A DNA stretch of 64,000 bases from Silurus meridionalis (taxonomy: Eukaryota; Chordata; Actinopteri; Siluriformes; Siluridae), in NCBI RefSeq assembly GCF_014805685.1, contig NC_060885.1, forward strand, positions 25,533,632 to 25,597,631, read 5' to 3'. Within the stretch, counting starts at the first letter, position 1. Each line of letters starts with the position of its first letter. A model generated the notes under the pieces. It saw only the letters and a program-made list of their open reading frames with translations, did no database searches and had not been told where the DNA came from. The translations under genes and the position numbers were made by a program. Of this stretch, positions 36,107-53,300 are shown piece after piece.

Positions 36107-38035
36107 TAATTGAAAGGAGAAAGGTAGATATGTTGTGTGTTCAGGAGAGGGAAAGGGAGTAAGGCCAGAAACATTGGAGGTGGGTTTAAACTGTTCTATC
36201 ATGGTGTGGATGGAAAGAGAAATGGTGTAGGGGTGATTTTGAAGGAAGAGTACAGTAAGAGTGTAGTGGAGGTGAATACAGTTACTGATAGGGTGATGAA
36301 CGTGAAGCTGGAAGTTGAAGGGATGATGATAAATGTCATCAGTGCCTATGCTCCACAAGTGGGCTGTGAGATGGAGGAGAAGAAAATATTCTGGAGTGAA
36401 TTAGATGAAGTGGTAGATGGTGTACCTAGGAATGAACGAAAAGGCATATGAAGAGCTGTATGAGAGGTTGTACGCTAAGGAAGTAGAAAAGGATTTGTAC
36501 CGATTGGCCAGGCAGAGGGACCGAGCTGGGAAGGATGTGCTGCAAGTTAGAGCAATAAAGGATGGAGAGGGAAATGTGTTGACTAGTGAGGAGAGTGTGT
36601 TGAGAAGGTGGAGGGAGTATTTTGAGCAGCTGATGAATGAGGAAAATCAGAGAGAGAGAAGGTTGGATGATGTGGAGTTGGTGAAGCAGGAAGTGGTTAG
36701 GATTAGTAAGTAGGAAGTGAGAGCAGCGATTAAGAGGATGAAGAGAGGAAAGTCGGTTGGACCAGATGACATACCTGTAGAAGCATGGAGATGTTTAGGA
36801 GAGATGGCAGTGGAGTTTTTAACCAGATTGTTTAACAAGATTCTGAAAGGTAAGGAGATGCCTGAGAAATGGAGAAGAAGTGTGCTGGTACCGATCTTTA
36901 AGGATAAGAAAGATGTGCAGACCTGCAGTCACTACAGGGGAATTAAGTTATCAGTCACACCATGAAGTTATGGTAAAGAGTAGTGGAAGCCAGGCTGAGA
37001 GAAGAGCTAAGTATCTGTGAGCAACAGTATGGTTTTATGCCGAGGAAGAGCACCACAGATGCCTTATTTTGCTTTGAGAATGTTGATGGAGAAGTATAGA
37101 GAAGAACAGAAGGAATTGCATTGTGTATTTGTGGATTTAGAGAAAGCGTACGACTGAGTGCCAAGAGGGGAGTTGTGGTATTGTATGAGGAAGTCAGGTG
37201 TGTCAGAGAAGTATGTGAGGGTTGTGCAGGACATGTATGAGGACAGTGTGACAGCAGTGAAGTGTGCAGTAGGAATGACAGACTGGTTCAAGGTGAAGGT
37301 TGGACTGCATCAAGGATTGGCCCTGAGCCCTTTCCTGTTTGCAGTGGTGATGGACAGGTTGACGTACGAGGTCAGACAGGAGTCTCCCTGGACTATGATG
37401 TTTGCGGATGATATTGTGATTTGTGGTGAGAGTAGTGAGCAGGTTGAGAAGAGCCTGAAGCGGTGGAGGTATGTGAGGAGAGAAGGGGAATGAAAGTCAG
37501 TAGGAGTAAGACAGAGTACATGTGTTTGAATGAGAGGGAGGGTAATGGAGTGGTGCAGTTGCAGGGAGAAGAGGTGGAGAAGGTGGAGGAGTTCAGGTAA
37601 CTGGGGTCAACAGTGCAAAGTAATGGAGAGTGTGTTAGGGAAGTAAAGAAAAGAGTGCAGGCAGGGTGGAGTGGGTGGAGATGAGTGACAGGAGTGATTT
37701 GTGATAGTAGGGTATCTGCAAGAATGAAAGGGAAAGTTTAAAGGACTGTGGTGAGACCTGCGATGTTGTATGGATTAGAGACAGTGGCATTGAGTAAAAG
37801 ACAGGAGGCAGCGCTGGAGGTAGCAACGCTGAAGATGTTAAGGTTTTCGTTGGGAGTGACAAGGATGGACAAGATTAGAAATGAGTTTATTAGAAGGACA
37901 GCCCATGTAGGTGTTTTGGTGACAAGGTGAGGGAGGCAAGATTGAGATGGTTTGGACATGAGTTATATTGGTAGAAGAATGTTGAGGATGGAGCCACCAG
38001 GAAGGAGGAAAAGAGGAAGGCCAAGGAGGAGGTTT

Positions 38036-39649
<1,614 letters not shown>

Positions 39650-39785
39650 TATGGATGTGGTGAGGGAAGACATGCAGGTAGTTGGGTTGAAAGAGGCAGA
39701 TGTAGAGGACAGGGTGGTATGGAGACAGATAATCCGCTGTAGCGACCCATAATGGGAGCAGCCGAAAGAAGAAGAAGATATACAG

Positions 39786-40604
39786 TAGGGATGCACCGAA
39801 TATTCGGCCACCGAAAATTTTCGGCCGAAAATGGCCCAAAGGTGCGGAAACAGTTTGTTGTGATGACGCAAACAGAAACCGCGGCCTGCACATGCATGTC
39901 TAAAACATGTCTGCGGTATTGACGTATTTCAGTATATCTGAGAAAGACCCACGGATAGCGATTTGCAAAACATGTAATGCCGAAATTTCAAGAGGGGGTG
40001 CGTCTGCAAAGACTTTCTCCATGTCGGGTTTAATTTATCACCTGAAATCCAAACATCCTGATCGCTATGCTGAATATGAGAGAAACGCGGCACAGAAAAG
40101 CAAAACCCCTCCGAGCACGCGCACTCCCTCTGTGGTGGACGTTTTTGAAAAGGCAAGGAAGTTTCCCAGTGATAGTGTTGTATTGTTGTATCTTTAAGCA
40201 GTTGCACTTGTTCTGAATGTACTTTGTTTTTATGCAAGAACATATTTAATTTTACAACCTTTCAGCAGGCCAGATGGCCTGTATATTATTATTAATGTAC
40301 ACATGAGTGCATTTAAGTTAAACATTTAAGTTTAAATTTTAATAAATTTTATCCTGTGCATTGTTGCAATGTGCTATAAATAAATATTTTTATAATTTGT
40401 AATTGATTTATTCTTTGAAACTTTAATATTAATTTATGCAATTTAAATGCCTTGATTTTAGTAAGGTTAGTACACAGTCATAGCCATAAATGCAATGGTA
40501 ATAATAATAGGCATAATTTCTTTCGTTGTTTCGGTTTTCGGCCTTGCTTTCCTTTTTTTCGGTTTTTGGTTTCGGCTAAGAATTTTCATTTCGGTGCATT
40601 CCTA
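39786..40604 (+). mobile_element. hAT element with 8-bp target duplication
   Basis: 819 bp with TIRs tagggatgcaccgaatattc and (right) ttcggtgcattccta. Perfect 8-bp duplications atatacag at 39,778-39,785 and 40,605-40,612. Internally deleted: only the N-terminal BED finger of the transposase remains. It sits in the first bases of the neighbouring Tc1 element. Confidence 0.93.
39907..40197 (+). CDS. BED zinc-finger fragment of hAT transposase
   Basis: A 96-residue open frame: MSAVLTYFSISEKDPRIAIC then KTC, and LIYHLKSKHPDRYAEYERNA. Zinc ligands C20, C23, H45 and H50 fit a ZBED-type BED finger, a DNA-binding domain. The transposase catalytic core is absent; the frame ends in element 3' sequence. 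It is a truncated remnant, though the finger itself is intact. Confidence 0.75.
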   Translation: MSAVLTYFSISEKDPRIAICKTCNAEISRGGASAKTFSMSGLIYHLKSKHPDRYAEYERNAAQKSKTPPSTRTPSVVDVFEKARKFPSDSVVLLYL

Positions 40605-40612
40605 ATATACAG

Positions 40613-42239
<1,627 letters not shown>

Positions 42240-42240
42240 T

Positions 42241-44124
<1,884 letters not shown>

Positions 44125-44237
44125 ACGATGACTGCAACACCTTAAAGTTGGGAAAAGCGCAATAAAAGGCTGAAAAAGGTTAAATAAGTAATAGAAATAT
44201 GAAAAATAATTAATTAATTAATTAAAAAATAAAAATA

Positions 44238-44477
44238 TTTATTAGTTGTAAACACACTACAAAGTTCAAATTTATAAACATTTGTATACAGATATTTATC
44301 TATTCATTCAACAGAATATGAATAAAGGTAGAATATAGATGGATACAGGTAAAAAATAAAGAAATAAAGAAAACAAAGATAAGCCTGAATAAGGATCTCA
44401 GACTCATGAAGCCTGTCTTTTTTTTTTTTTCTCCATCAAAGCACAAACGTTACATAAAAAAGTTTCTACAGTGGGTT
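44238..44477 (-). terminator. mlh1: mlh1 3' UTR with AATAAA
   Basis: On - an AATAAA (tttatt at 44,238-44,243 on +) lies about 235 bases after the stop. A run of T (A on -) is at 44,419-44,430. The transcript end is probably near 44.22 kb, about 100 bp from the (AT)n tract. Confidence 0.55.
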
Positions 44478-44627
44478 TTAGCATCTCTCAAACACTTTGT
44501 AGAGGTCAGGAAGGTTCGCTATCTGGAGGATGCTGCCATCTTCACTAAAGTGTTTAGGCGGGCTAAGAGAGCGCAATGCTTTGAAGAGAATGTGTTCAAC
44601 CTTCCACTGCCAGCTCTTCTCTGCCTC
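44478..44627 (-). CDS. mlh1: mlh1 exon 19 with stop
   Basis: 150 nt including TAA at 44,478-44,480. It encodes [40 protein letters not shown] and DLYKVFERC. The FERC C terminus is intact. Confidence 0.97.
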   Translation of the reverse strand, partial: EAEKSWQWKVEHILFKALRSLSPPKHFSEDGSILQIANLPDLYKVFERC

Positions 44628-47600
44628 CTACAAGAACATGTAATTTAACATCAATGCTCCTTATTTATGAAACATGTACAGAAATAAGCACAAATTTGAC
44701 ATAGCAACCTACATCTGATTAATAAAATTTGCAGACTGATATAAAAAAAAAGCTCTTTTAGTACAGTTGATTAATGACCTAAGCCTGATCTGCACAGATG
44801 CAACCTCACACATTTATCAAATCTACCATACCAGCACATGAAACAAGGCCTAATGTATTCAGTTGATGGCAAATGAAGGGAAAAATATTTAACATTTATA
44901 CAAGATCAGCCCAAAATAATAAGGGATTTGTTCATGAGATTGCTAGAAAAAGTTTATTTTGAAGCAACCAAAATGGCATTAAACGTCTGCACAAAATGAA
45001 AACTATGATTAAAATTAAAAGAAATGCACCATCTTGCTTACTGTTTCTTTCTCCAATATGTACTCTTTTCTTACGGAGTAGAAATAACTGCACTCTTTAC
45101 TGAAGTCACGAAAACAATCCTTCTCACTGTCCCAATTCACCTGAATTACAAAAATAAAAGTTTTTGTTTACAACAATGTTGTAGTTTCACATTTACTTGT
45201 TGATTAGTCATTTTAACAAGTAGCTCTGACCTCTGTGGCTAAGCGCAGGATGAACAATGGCAGACCCTCCATTACAGGACTATAGTTAGCCAGCAAATGT
45301 GGAAGACCAGTCAGATTCCCGTCCTGAAAATGAAATAAAGGTGATAAGAGGATCACAAGACAATGTCTACACTTTTTACGCAGTCTCCTACCCATACCAA
45401 AGGAGAACATTTTAGTTAATGTTTTTTTAATTTCCAATGGAACCAAACTAGAAAATGCACATTAACCACCTAACAAAAAATCTATTCAATGCGATTCAAT
45501 ACTTTTTATTCGCTCTAAATGCGTTAATTGACCAAGACAAATAAAAATTGATACCGTAATTTCCGAACTATAAGCGCACCCTTATATAAGCGCACCCACT
45601 GAATTTGACAAATATTTTTATTTTTAACATAAATAAGCCGCACCCGTCTATAAGTCTACACTAATGTACTTTCACTAACGTACTTTACACTGGCTTTAAC
45701 GAAAGACACGTTACACACGGTGTAACGGGTGAAATGTGTTGCGCTTCTATTAGGAGCATAGCGGTATTTTGGGAAAAGACCGGCACTGCATTCTTCCGGT
45801 ATTACTGCGTGTGTGGAGACCAAGGATTATGTCCTTATTATTTTCTGATGCTCAGTTCTAAGTTTCTTTGACTAAACCATAACACTGTTGCAAAGAAAAA
45901 TAAAAAAGCACAAGTTTTGGAAACCTGTCTGTGCTTATATGATTTCAGTTGCAACTGGAGTTTTAGCGAGCTCTCCCTTCACCCAGACTCAACGCGTTAC
46001 AGCGGCTTGTTTTTAAACAGTAGCCGACCAAGTAAGTCATTGTTTACTGTCTTTCTCCTTCCTTTCACAACTACAGTGGTACCTTGACCTACGAGTGCAT
46101 TAATGTACGAGTTTTCCGAGGTACGAGCGGTCAATCGGTCGATTTTTTTGCTTTGTTACGCGAGGAAAAAATTGAGGTACGAGCTCAAGACGCCGCTGCC
46201 AGAGGGCAAAGCGACGTCTAGAAAGCGAAGATTGTGACAAAAATTATGATAAGCAAAGAAAAAAGTAAAAATTTTAAAGTCTAGGGATACGTAGTGTACA
46301 AGAGCGATAGTAAAAAACGAGTTTTCCCTCCGCCTCCGCTTATCGCCTCTACCCCCCCTCCACACACACACACACACACGCACGCACGCACGCACACATC
46401 CCCCACCGGTGTTTTCGTTAGCTCAAGTCGTCTCATCTCCAAGGAAAATACACTGAATAAAACCTTATTATATCTTTACATACTCTTTCTATTATGTTTT
46501 TATACAAGATTTGTTATTTAGAAATGTATTTTCCAATTTGATAACATGAAACATAAAAACGGGGTGTCATTTTGAGGGTTGGAACGGATTAATGCCATTT
46601 GAAGTATTTTCAATATGGAAAACTGATTTTATGTGCGAGCAAATTGAGATACAAGCTTGTCCACGGAACGAATTAAACTCGTAGGTCAAGGTACCACTGT
46701 ATTTCTCTGGGGAGTTTATCTCACAGGTGAGGTGAGGTTTTTTCGTTTCCGTTTGGAAATTTCATTGGTTTAATGTTATGGGGTTCAGTTTTTTGGCTTT
46801 GTGAAACCGGGAAAAACCCAGGAAAAATCCAGAAATTAGCCGCTTTGTTGTTTAAGCCGCGGGGTTCAAAACGTGGGAAAAAAGTAGCGTCTTATAGTCC
46901 GAAAAATACGGTACATGTTAAAATAGTACAAAGCCAAAGTATTTCTAATACAGATGCCAACCTGCATATAAAGTCTACCTTAATTTATAAACTAATCTAC
47001 TTATGGAAAACACCACTGGTGCCAAAAAAAATGCTGTTTACAACAGATCATGGCGATTAAAACTAAAAGTTTGTGTCCAGTCATTTCTACAATGTGTAAT
47101 TTCTACAAGGTGCTATACTCTGTTTTAATATTGTGTTAGCCTCATTGCAAAAAATGTTAACAGCAAACACTGTTGTGGCTTCAATTACATTTAGCTAGCA
47201 ATAGTTTAGAAGTCATTTGCTGATAGCAAGTCATTTGCTAAGCATTTACAAACATTGTTACATATGGTACGCCCAATCATAAATACTAAAGTCAAGACAA
47301 TTATGAATATGACTTTATAACACTTTATAACACTGCTTAAGATCACTCACTATATAATTTTTCAGTTTGTGCTCTATACACATTTTGCATCTAAATTCAA
47401 AACTTCAACTAATCAACATCAAAAAAATATTTTGTTGTGTGACCCAGTAGATGTAAATGTAAACAAAGAAAAAAGTTTTAAATCAACATGAATCTGAAAC
47501 ATCAATATTTGAAAACAAGAATATAAAAATATTTATAAGAACTATATATAGAAAAGAGAAGATATATATAGAGAAGAATATTGGGCAAAAAAACACAAAT

Positions 47601-50332
47601 GAAACTCTTACCATGTCTATCTTCACAGAGAAATAGTCTTCTAACATTTCAGCTTTTTTTTTCAAGAAATCTACTATATACTGGGCCAGCCCTTCTTTAG
47701 GCCCATCCTCCTCTGTCCAGCCACTTTCCTCACAGTCCAGTGCCAAGATGGCTAAGTCATACAGGGGGGCTGGATTCTGTAATAAACATAGCTTGCATCA
47801 ATACTCTTCTACTCCAGGAGGAAAAACACTTTAATGGACAACAATAGTGATTCAGAAACCTCAAAATCAGTAAACCACCACACCAAACTCAAAATTTTCA
47901 CTTACTTTTACTTATACCAATTTTAGCAATTTAAAATTAAATAATCAGTTGTGACTGATGTTATTTTATGAAACTCATCAAAAAATATTCTATTTCAATA
48001 TTCGTCACAAAAATACAATTTAAAAGTTTCCTTATCATGTGCAAAAACAGATTTGTAAAAAAACAAACATTAATCCACAGTAAAACATTATATACATAGT
48101 TCCATTAATTAGTAGTCGATTTATTCCCATGTTAGAATTTGAGGCTACAAAAAAGTTTGTCATTAAGTTACATAGAGTCACAAATACAATAAAACTAAAA
48201 ATGAAAGCAAACAGAAAGAAGAATACAGCAGTTTATATTATATATAAAATGCTAGAAATATAACACACGTTATATAAAAACCATTTTTTTGGTGATATCC
48301 TTCTAAAGAAGACCTTAAATGAGATTACTACATAAAAATTGTGTCTACTTGCATTAAAAGTGGGACAGTCCAAAAAAAAAACCAGAAAGGGGGGTCTTGC
48401 AGAACATACACAGGGCTGGGTCTTTACCAGAATCAGTTAACCACGTCTTCTTTCGGCTGCTCCTAATAGGAGTTTGCCACAGCAGATCAATCAGTCTCTA
48501 CATCTGCCTCTTTCAAACCAACTACCGTATTTTCCGGACTATAAGCCACTACTTTTTCCTCACTCTTTGAACCCCGTGGCTTAAACAACGAAGCGGCTAA
48601 TATATGAATTTTTCCTGGGTCTTTCCCGGTTTCACAAGCTTCAAGTCAAAAAACCCTTATATTTGGGTGCGCTTAATAGTCCGGAAATTACGATACCTGC
48701 ATGTCTTCTCTCACCACATCCATAAACAACCTCCTTGGCCTTACTCTTTTCCTCCTTCCTGGCGGCTCCATCCTAAGCATTCTTCTACTGATATACTCCA
48801 TGTCCCTCCTCTGCACATGTCCAAATGATCTCAATCTAACCTTCCTCACTGTGTCTCCAAAATGTCCTACATGCACTGTTTCTCTAATAAACTCGCTTCT
48901 TAACCTGTCCATCCTCACCATTCCCAATGAAAATCTCAACATCTTCAGCTCTGCTACCTCCAGCTACACCTCCTGTCTTTTACTCAATGCCAACCATACA
49001 ACATAGCAGGTTTCACCACAGTCTTATAAACTTTCCCTTTCACTCTTGCAGATACCCTTCCATTGCAAATCACTCTTGCCACTCTTTTCCACCCACTCCA
49101 ACCTGCCTGCACTCTTTTCTTCACTTCTCTGACAAACTCTCCATTACTTTGCACAGTTGACCCCAGGTACTTAAACTTCTCTACCTTCACCATTTCTTTT
49201 GCCTGCAACCGCACAACTCCATTGCTCTTCTTCTCATACACACACATGTACTCTGTCTTACTCCTACTGACTTTCATTCCCTTTCTCTCCAGCACGTACC
49301 TTCACCTCTCCAGGCTCTTCTCAACCTGCTCCCTACTATCATAGTCCATGGAGACTCCTGTCTGACCTCGTCCGTCAACCTGTCCACCACCCACAACCCA
49401 GCGGTACAACGACGAGAAGGCCTACCTACAGGAGGTTAAAAACCTGGAGAGATGGTGCCAGGAGAACAATCTTCTCCTGAATGTCAGCAAGACTAAGGAG
49501 TTCATTGTGGACTTCAGCACGAAGCAGGAGCGGTCATACCAACCGCTAAACATCAACCGGACCACAGTGGAGAGAGTTGACAGTTTCCGGTACCTAGGTG
49601 TTCACATCACCCAGGACCTGTCTTGGTCCTGTCACACCAACATCCTGGTAAAGAAGGCCCAGCAGCGTCTGTACCATCTAAAACGCTTAAGAGACTTCAA
49701 ACTTCCCTCTCAGGTGCTTAAGACTTTCTACACCTGGACCATTGAGATCGTCCTGACGGGTAGCATCACTTCCTGGTTCGGGAACAGCACCATGCAGGAC
49801 AGGCGAGCCCTCCAGAGGGTGGTGCGTTCAGCTGAACGTACCATCCACACCGAGCTCCCTAACCTGCAGGACCTCTACAGCATGCGGTGCCGGACCAGAG
49901 GCAGGAAGATTATGAAGGACCTCAGCCATCCCAATAATGGACTCTTTTCTCTGTTGCGGTCAGGGAAACGCTTCCGCTCCCTGAAAGCGAACACAGAGAG
50001 AATGAGGAGGAGCTTCTTCCCGCAGGCTATTCGGAGTTTAAACCAGGAGACACCCAGAATCTAAAAACTGGCCCAAATGGCTCAACCTGCTCCCTACTCT
50101 CACCACAAATAACAATATCAATAACAATATCCAAAATCTTGTTTAACAATCTGGTTAAAAACTCCACTGCCATCGCTCCTAAATATCCAAAATCTTGTTT
50201 AACAATCTGGTTAAAAACTCCACTGCCAGCTCTCCTAAATATCTTCACACTTCTACTGGTATGTCATCTGGTCCTACCGACTTTCCACTCTTTATACTCT
50301 TAATCGCTGCTCTCACTTCTCACATCATCCAT

Positions 50333-50384
<52 letters not shown>

Positions 50385-53300
50385 CCTCATTTATCAGCTG
50401 CTCAAAATACCTTCTTCACCTTCTCAACACGCTCTACTCACTAGTCAACACATTTCCATCTACATGCTTTATTGCTCTAACTTGTAGCACATCCTTCCCA
50501 GCTCGGTCCCTCTGCCTGGCCAATCGGTACAAATCCTTTTCTTCATCTTTAGTGTCCAACTTCTTAAATAACTCCTCATATGATTTTTTTTGTGGCTTTA
50601 GCTACATCCCTCTTCACCTGCTGCCGCATGTTCTTGTACTCCTAAGTACTTTTCTCATCTCTATGCCGACCCCAATCCTGTTTCGCCAACCTCTTTCACC
50701 TTTTGCTTTCCTGCACTTTCTCATTCCCCCACCACATCCCTATGTCCTCCTTTCTATTTCTAGATTTCACACCAAGTACTTTTCTAGCTGTTTTCCTCAT
50801 TACTTGTGCAGAAGTTTCCTAAACATCCAGCATCTCTTCACAACCACCGAGCCTTCCTCCTTCAGTTTCCACCATCTTATTCTTCTTTCATTCCTCACTC
50901 TTTTCCTCTGCTTCTTCACCTTCAAAGCCATTCGACAGACCACCATCCGATGCTGTGTAGCTACACTGTCCCCTGCCAACACCTTAGTCTCCAATCTCTT
51001 TAATGTTGCATCTTCTACGTAGAACATAGTCTACCTGTGTGCACCTTCCTCCACTCTTATGTCACCCTATGCTCCTCATTCTTCTTAACATAAGTATTCA
51101 CCACTGCTATTCCCATCCTTTTAGCAAAATCTACCACAATCTGCCCTTCCACCTTCCTCTCCTTAAGGCCATACCTACCCATCACCTCCTCATCACCTCT
51201 GTTCCCTTTACCTACATGCCCATTAAAGTCTGCCCCAATCACTAATCTTTCTTTCCTAGGTAAACTCTCCACACTTCATCTAAATCACTCCAGAATTTTT
51301 CCTTCTCCTCTATCTCACAACCCACTTGTGGAGCATAAGCATTGATGATCAACTTCCAGCTTCACCTTCATCACCCTATTATAAACTCTCTTCACCTTAC
51401 TCTATTTCCACTTGGTCTCAACATACAACATACCTTTCTCTGCTCCACCATATCAGCTAACGCTCTCCCTTGAACTGTCATAGTACCAATATTTAAAGTA
51501 CCAAACCTAACCTCGCCTTTCCACTTTCCTTTCCCTGCTGTCTCTGTAGACGTCTTCCTCCTCTCCTTCTCCTCCTTTGGCCAACAGTAGTCCAAATTCC
51601 CTGTTGGCTAAAAATACCTGTGGCGGTTGTTGGTAACCCAAGCCTCGACCGATCCGGTATGAAATTCTGGTTCGTGATCCACATATTTGATTTGCCAGAT
51701 GTTTTACACTAGATGCCCTTTCCCAACCTGTCCCATTTATCTGGGTTTGGAACTGGCACTAACAGTGCACTGGCTTAATAATAATTATTAATATGTTTAA
51801 TTTATATAGCGTCTTTCCCAAGCTCAAGGATGCTTTACAAGGTACAGTATTTCAAGACAGATGAAATATAGTGTAACATACATATACATTTACGTCGGCG
51901 ATTTGCCCAGGACGAAGGATCACATGCAGCTGCATGAGATAATAACAGAAGACAGCACTATACACAAAAACATACAGTACAAAAGATAGAACTCTACATA
52001 GTACACAATACATACACCACATTTCAGAAAAATAAAGGACTCCTAATAGATTTGCATTTACTGATAGTGGAGGTTGAAAAGGTGGGTCTTAAGCCTTGAT
52101 TTAAATTCAGACAAAGTGGTGATGTTCTAAATGCAATGGGTAGGGAGTTCCATAGTGTTGGAGCAATGACAGAAAAGGATCTGCCACCCGCAGAGGATGG
52201 ATGATATCTAGGAATACATAGAAGTTTAGAATTTGAAGACCGGAGAGATCGTGAAGGTACATAGGATGAGAGAAGATTGGAAAGATAGGGGAAAAGAGCA
52301 TTTAGTGCCTTATAAGTGAGCAGTATGATTTTATATTTTCTAAATTTTATAAAGCCATTGTGGCAGCCGCACAAGCCATTGTGCAACCCTAATGGCTTGT
52401 TTAGGGTCAGTTGTGAATTGCCTATATGACACCTACTAAACAACGCTTGATCGAGTTTTATTTTGAAAGAGACTGAAAGTGTGTTGAAATATTGGGTGAA
52501 TTTTATGTAATTTGTTGTTAGTACACATGTGTAGTGTTAACAGTAGGTTTACAGTCTGAGGCAGAAATGAGCAAATCCTCCCATGTGCAGTTTTGTTTCA
52601 TAGAAACTATTGTTTTGAATATAGTTTAAATATATCAAAGGCAAAATGGAAAAAAAAAAATGGAAGTTGTTTTCCTAAAAAGATTCTATACCAATATCCT
52701 ACAGAATGTTCAGTTTATAAATTCAAAATGCACATACACTTACCAAGAACCAAAGAACACTGAAGTTACCAAAATCATGCATCAAAATCTGGTAAAACAG
52801 CTCCTGACTAGGGAAAAACAAATCATAGTCATGGTTTACAAAGCATGCACATAATGCAAATTCTTGTATAACAGTTGTTTTTGCCATTAATAATTGTATT
52901 TTTAGTTTCAATAAAAAATTTTAATTATTAAGTCTTAAGTTAGAAAATGAAAAGATTTACTTTTCTCTTACTAGTCCCAGATTTACCATTTACAGTATCT
53001 GATGGCCTATGGATAACAACAAACTTACAGGCACTACACTTTCAAATGTCATAACCCTTTTATGTCTGTAATCTTGCTCTGGTAAGATCTAGAGGAAAAC
53101 AAAATCATTTCTCTTCTGGATATCATCCCACAAACATCTAGCATTGTTGGATTAACAGGGGAAAGAGTTACACAGACAAATTTACTCGGATTGAATGTCA
53201 AAAGGGTAAATAAGGATTCAGCTTCTAACCTGAGCTTAGTATTGTTTAACAGGTACAGTTTGGTTTGGTGTTGGATTAGAGACCACTGGGGATTGATGCA

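Larger units (their letters stand above)
50083..52405 (-). mobile_element. RTE-like LINE 5' part, interrupted by an L2 fragment
   Basis: On -, 51,684-51,392 is the 5' region ([20 protein letters not shown]). 51,272-51,057 is endonuclease: [49 protein letters not shown]. 51,027-50,800 reads [20 protein letters not shown]. The RT is largely deleted. A (CT)n tract lies at 50,334-50,380. The extreme 5' leader is displaced to about 52,378-52,405 by the L2 insert. Confidence 0.8.

Noticed and set aside
39907..40197. Domesticated ZBED host gene
   Set aside because: The frame lies wholly within a hAT element with TIRs and an 8-bp target duplication and lacks the rest of the transposase; a transposon remnant is sufficient.
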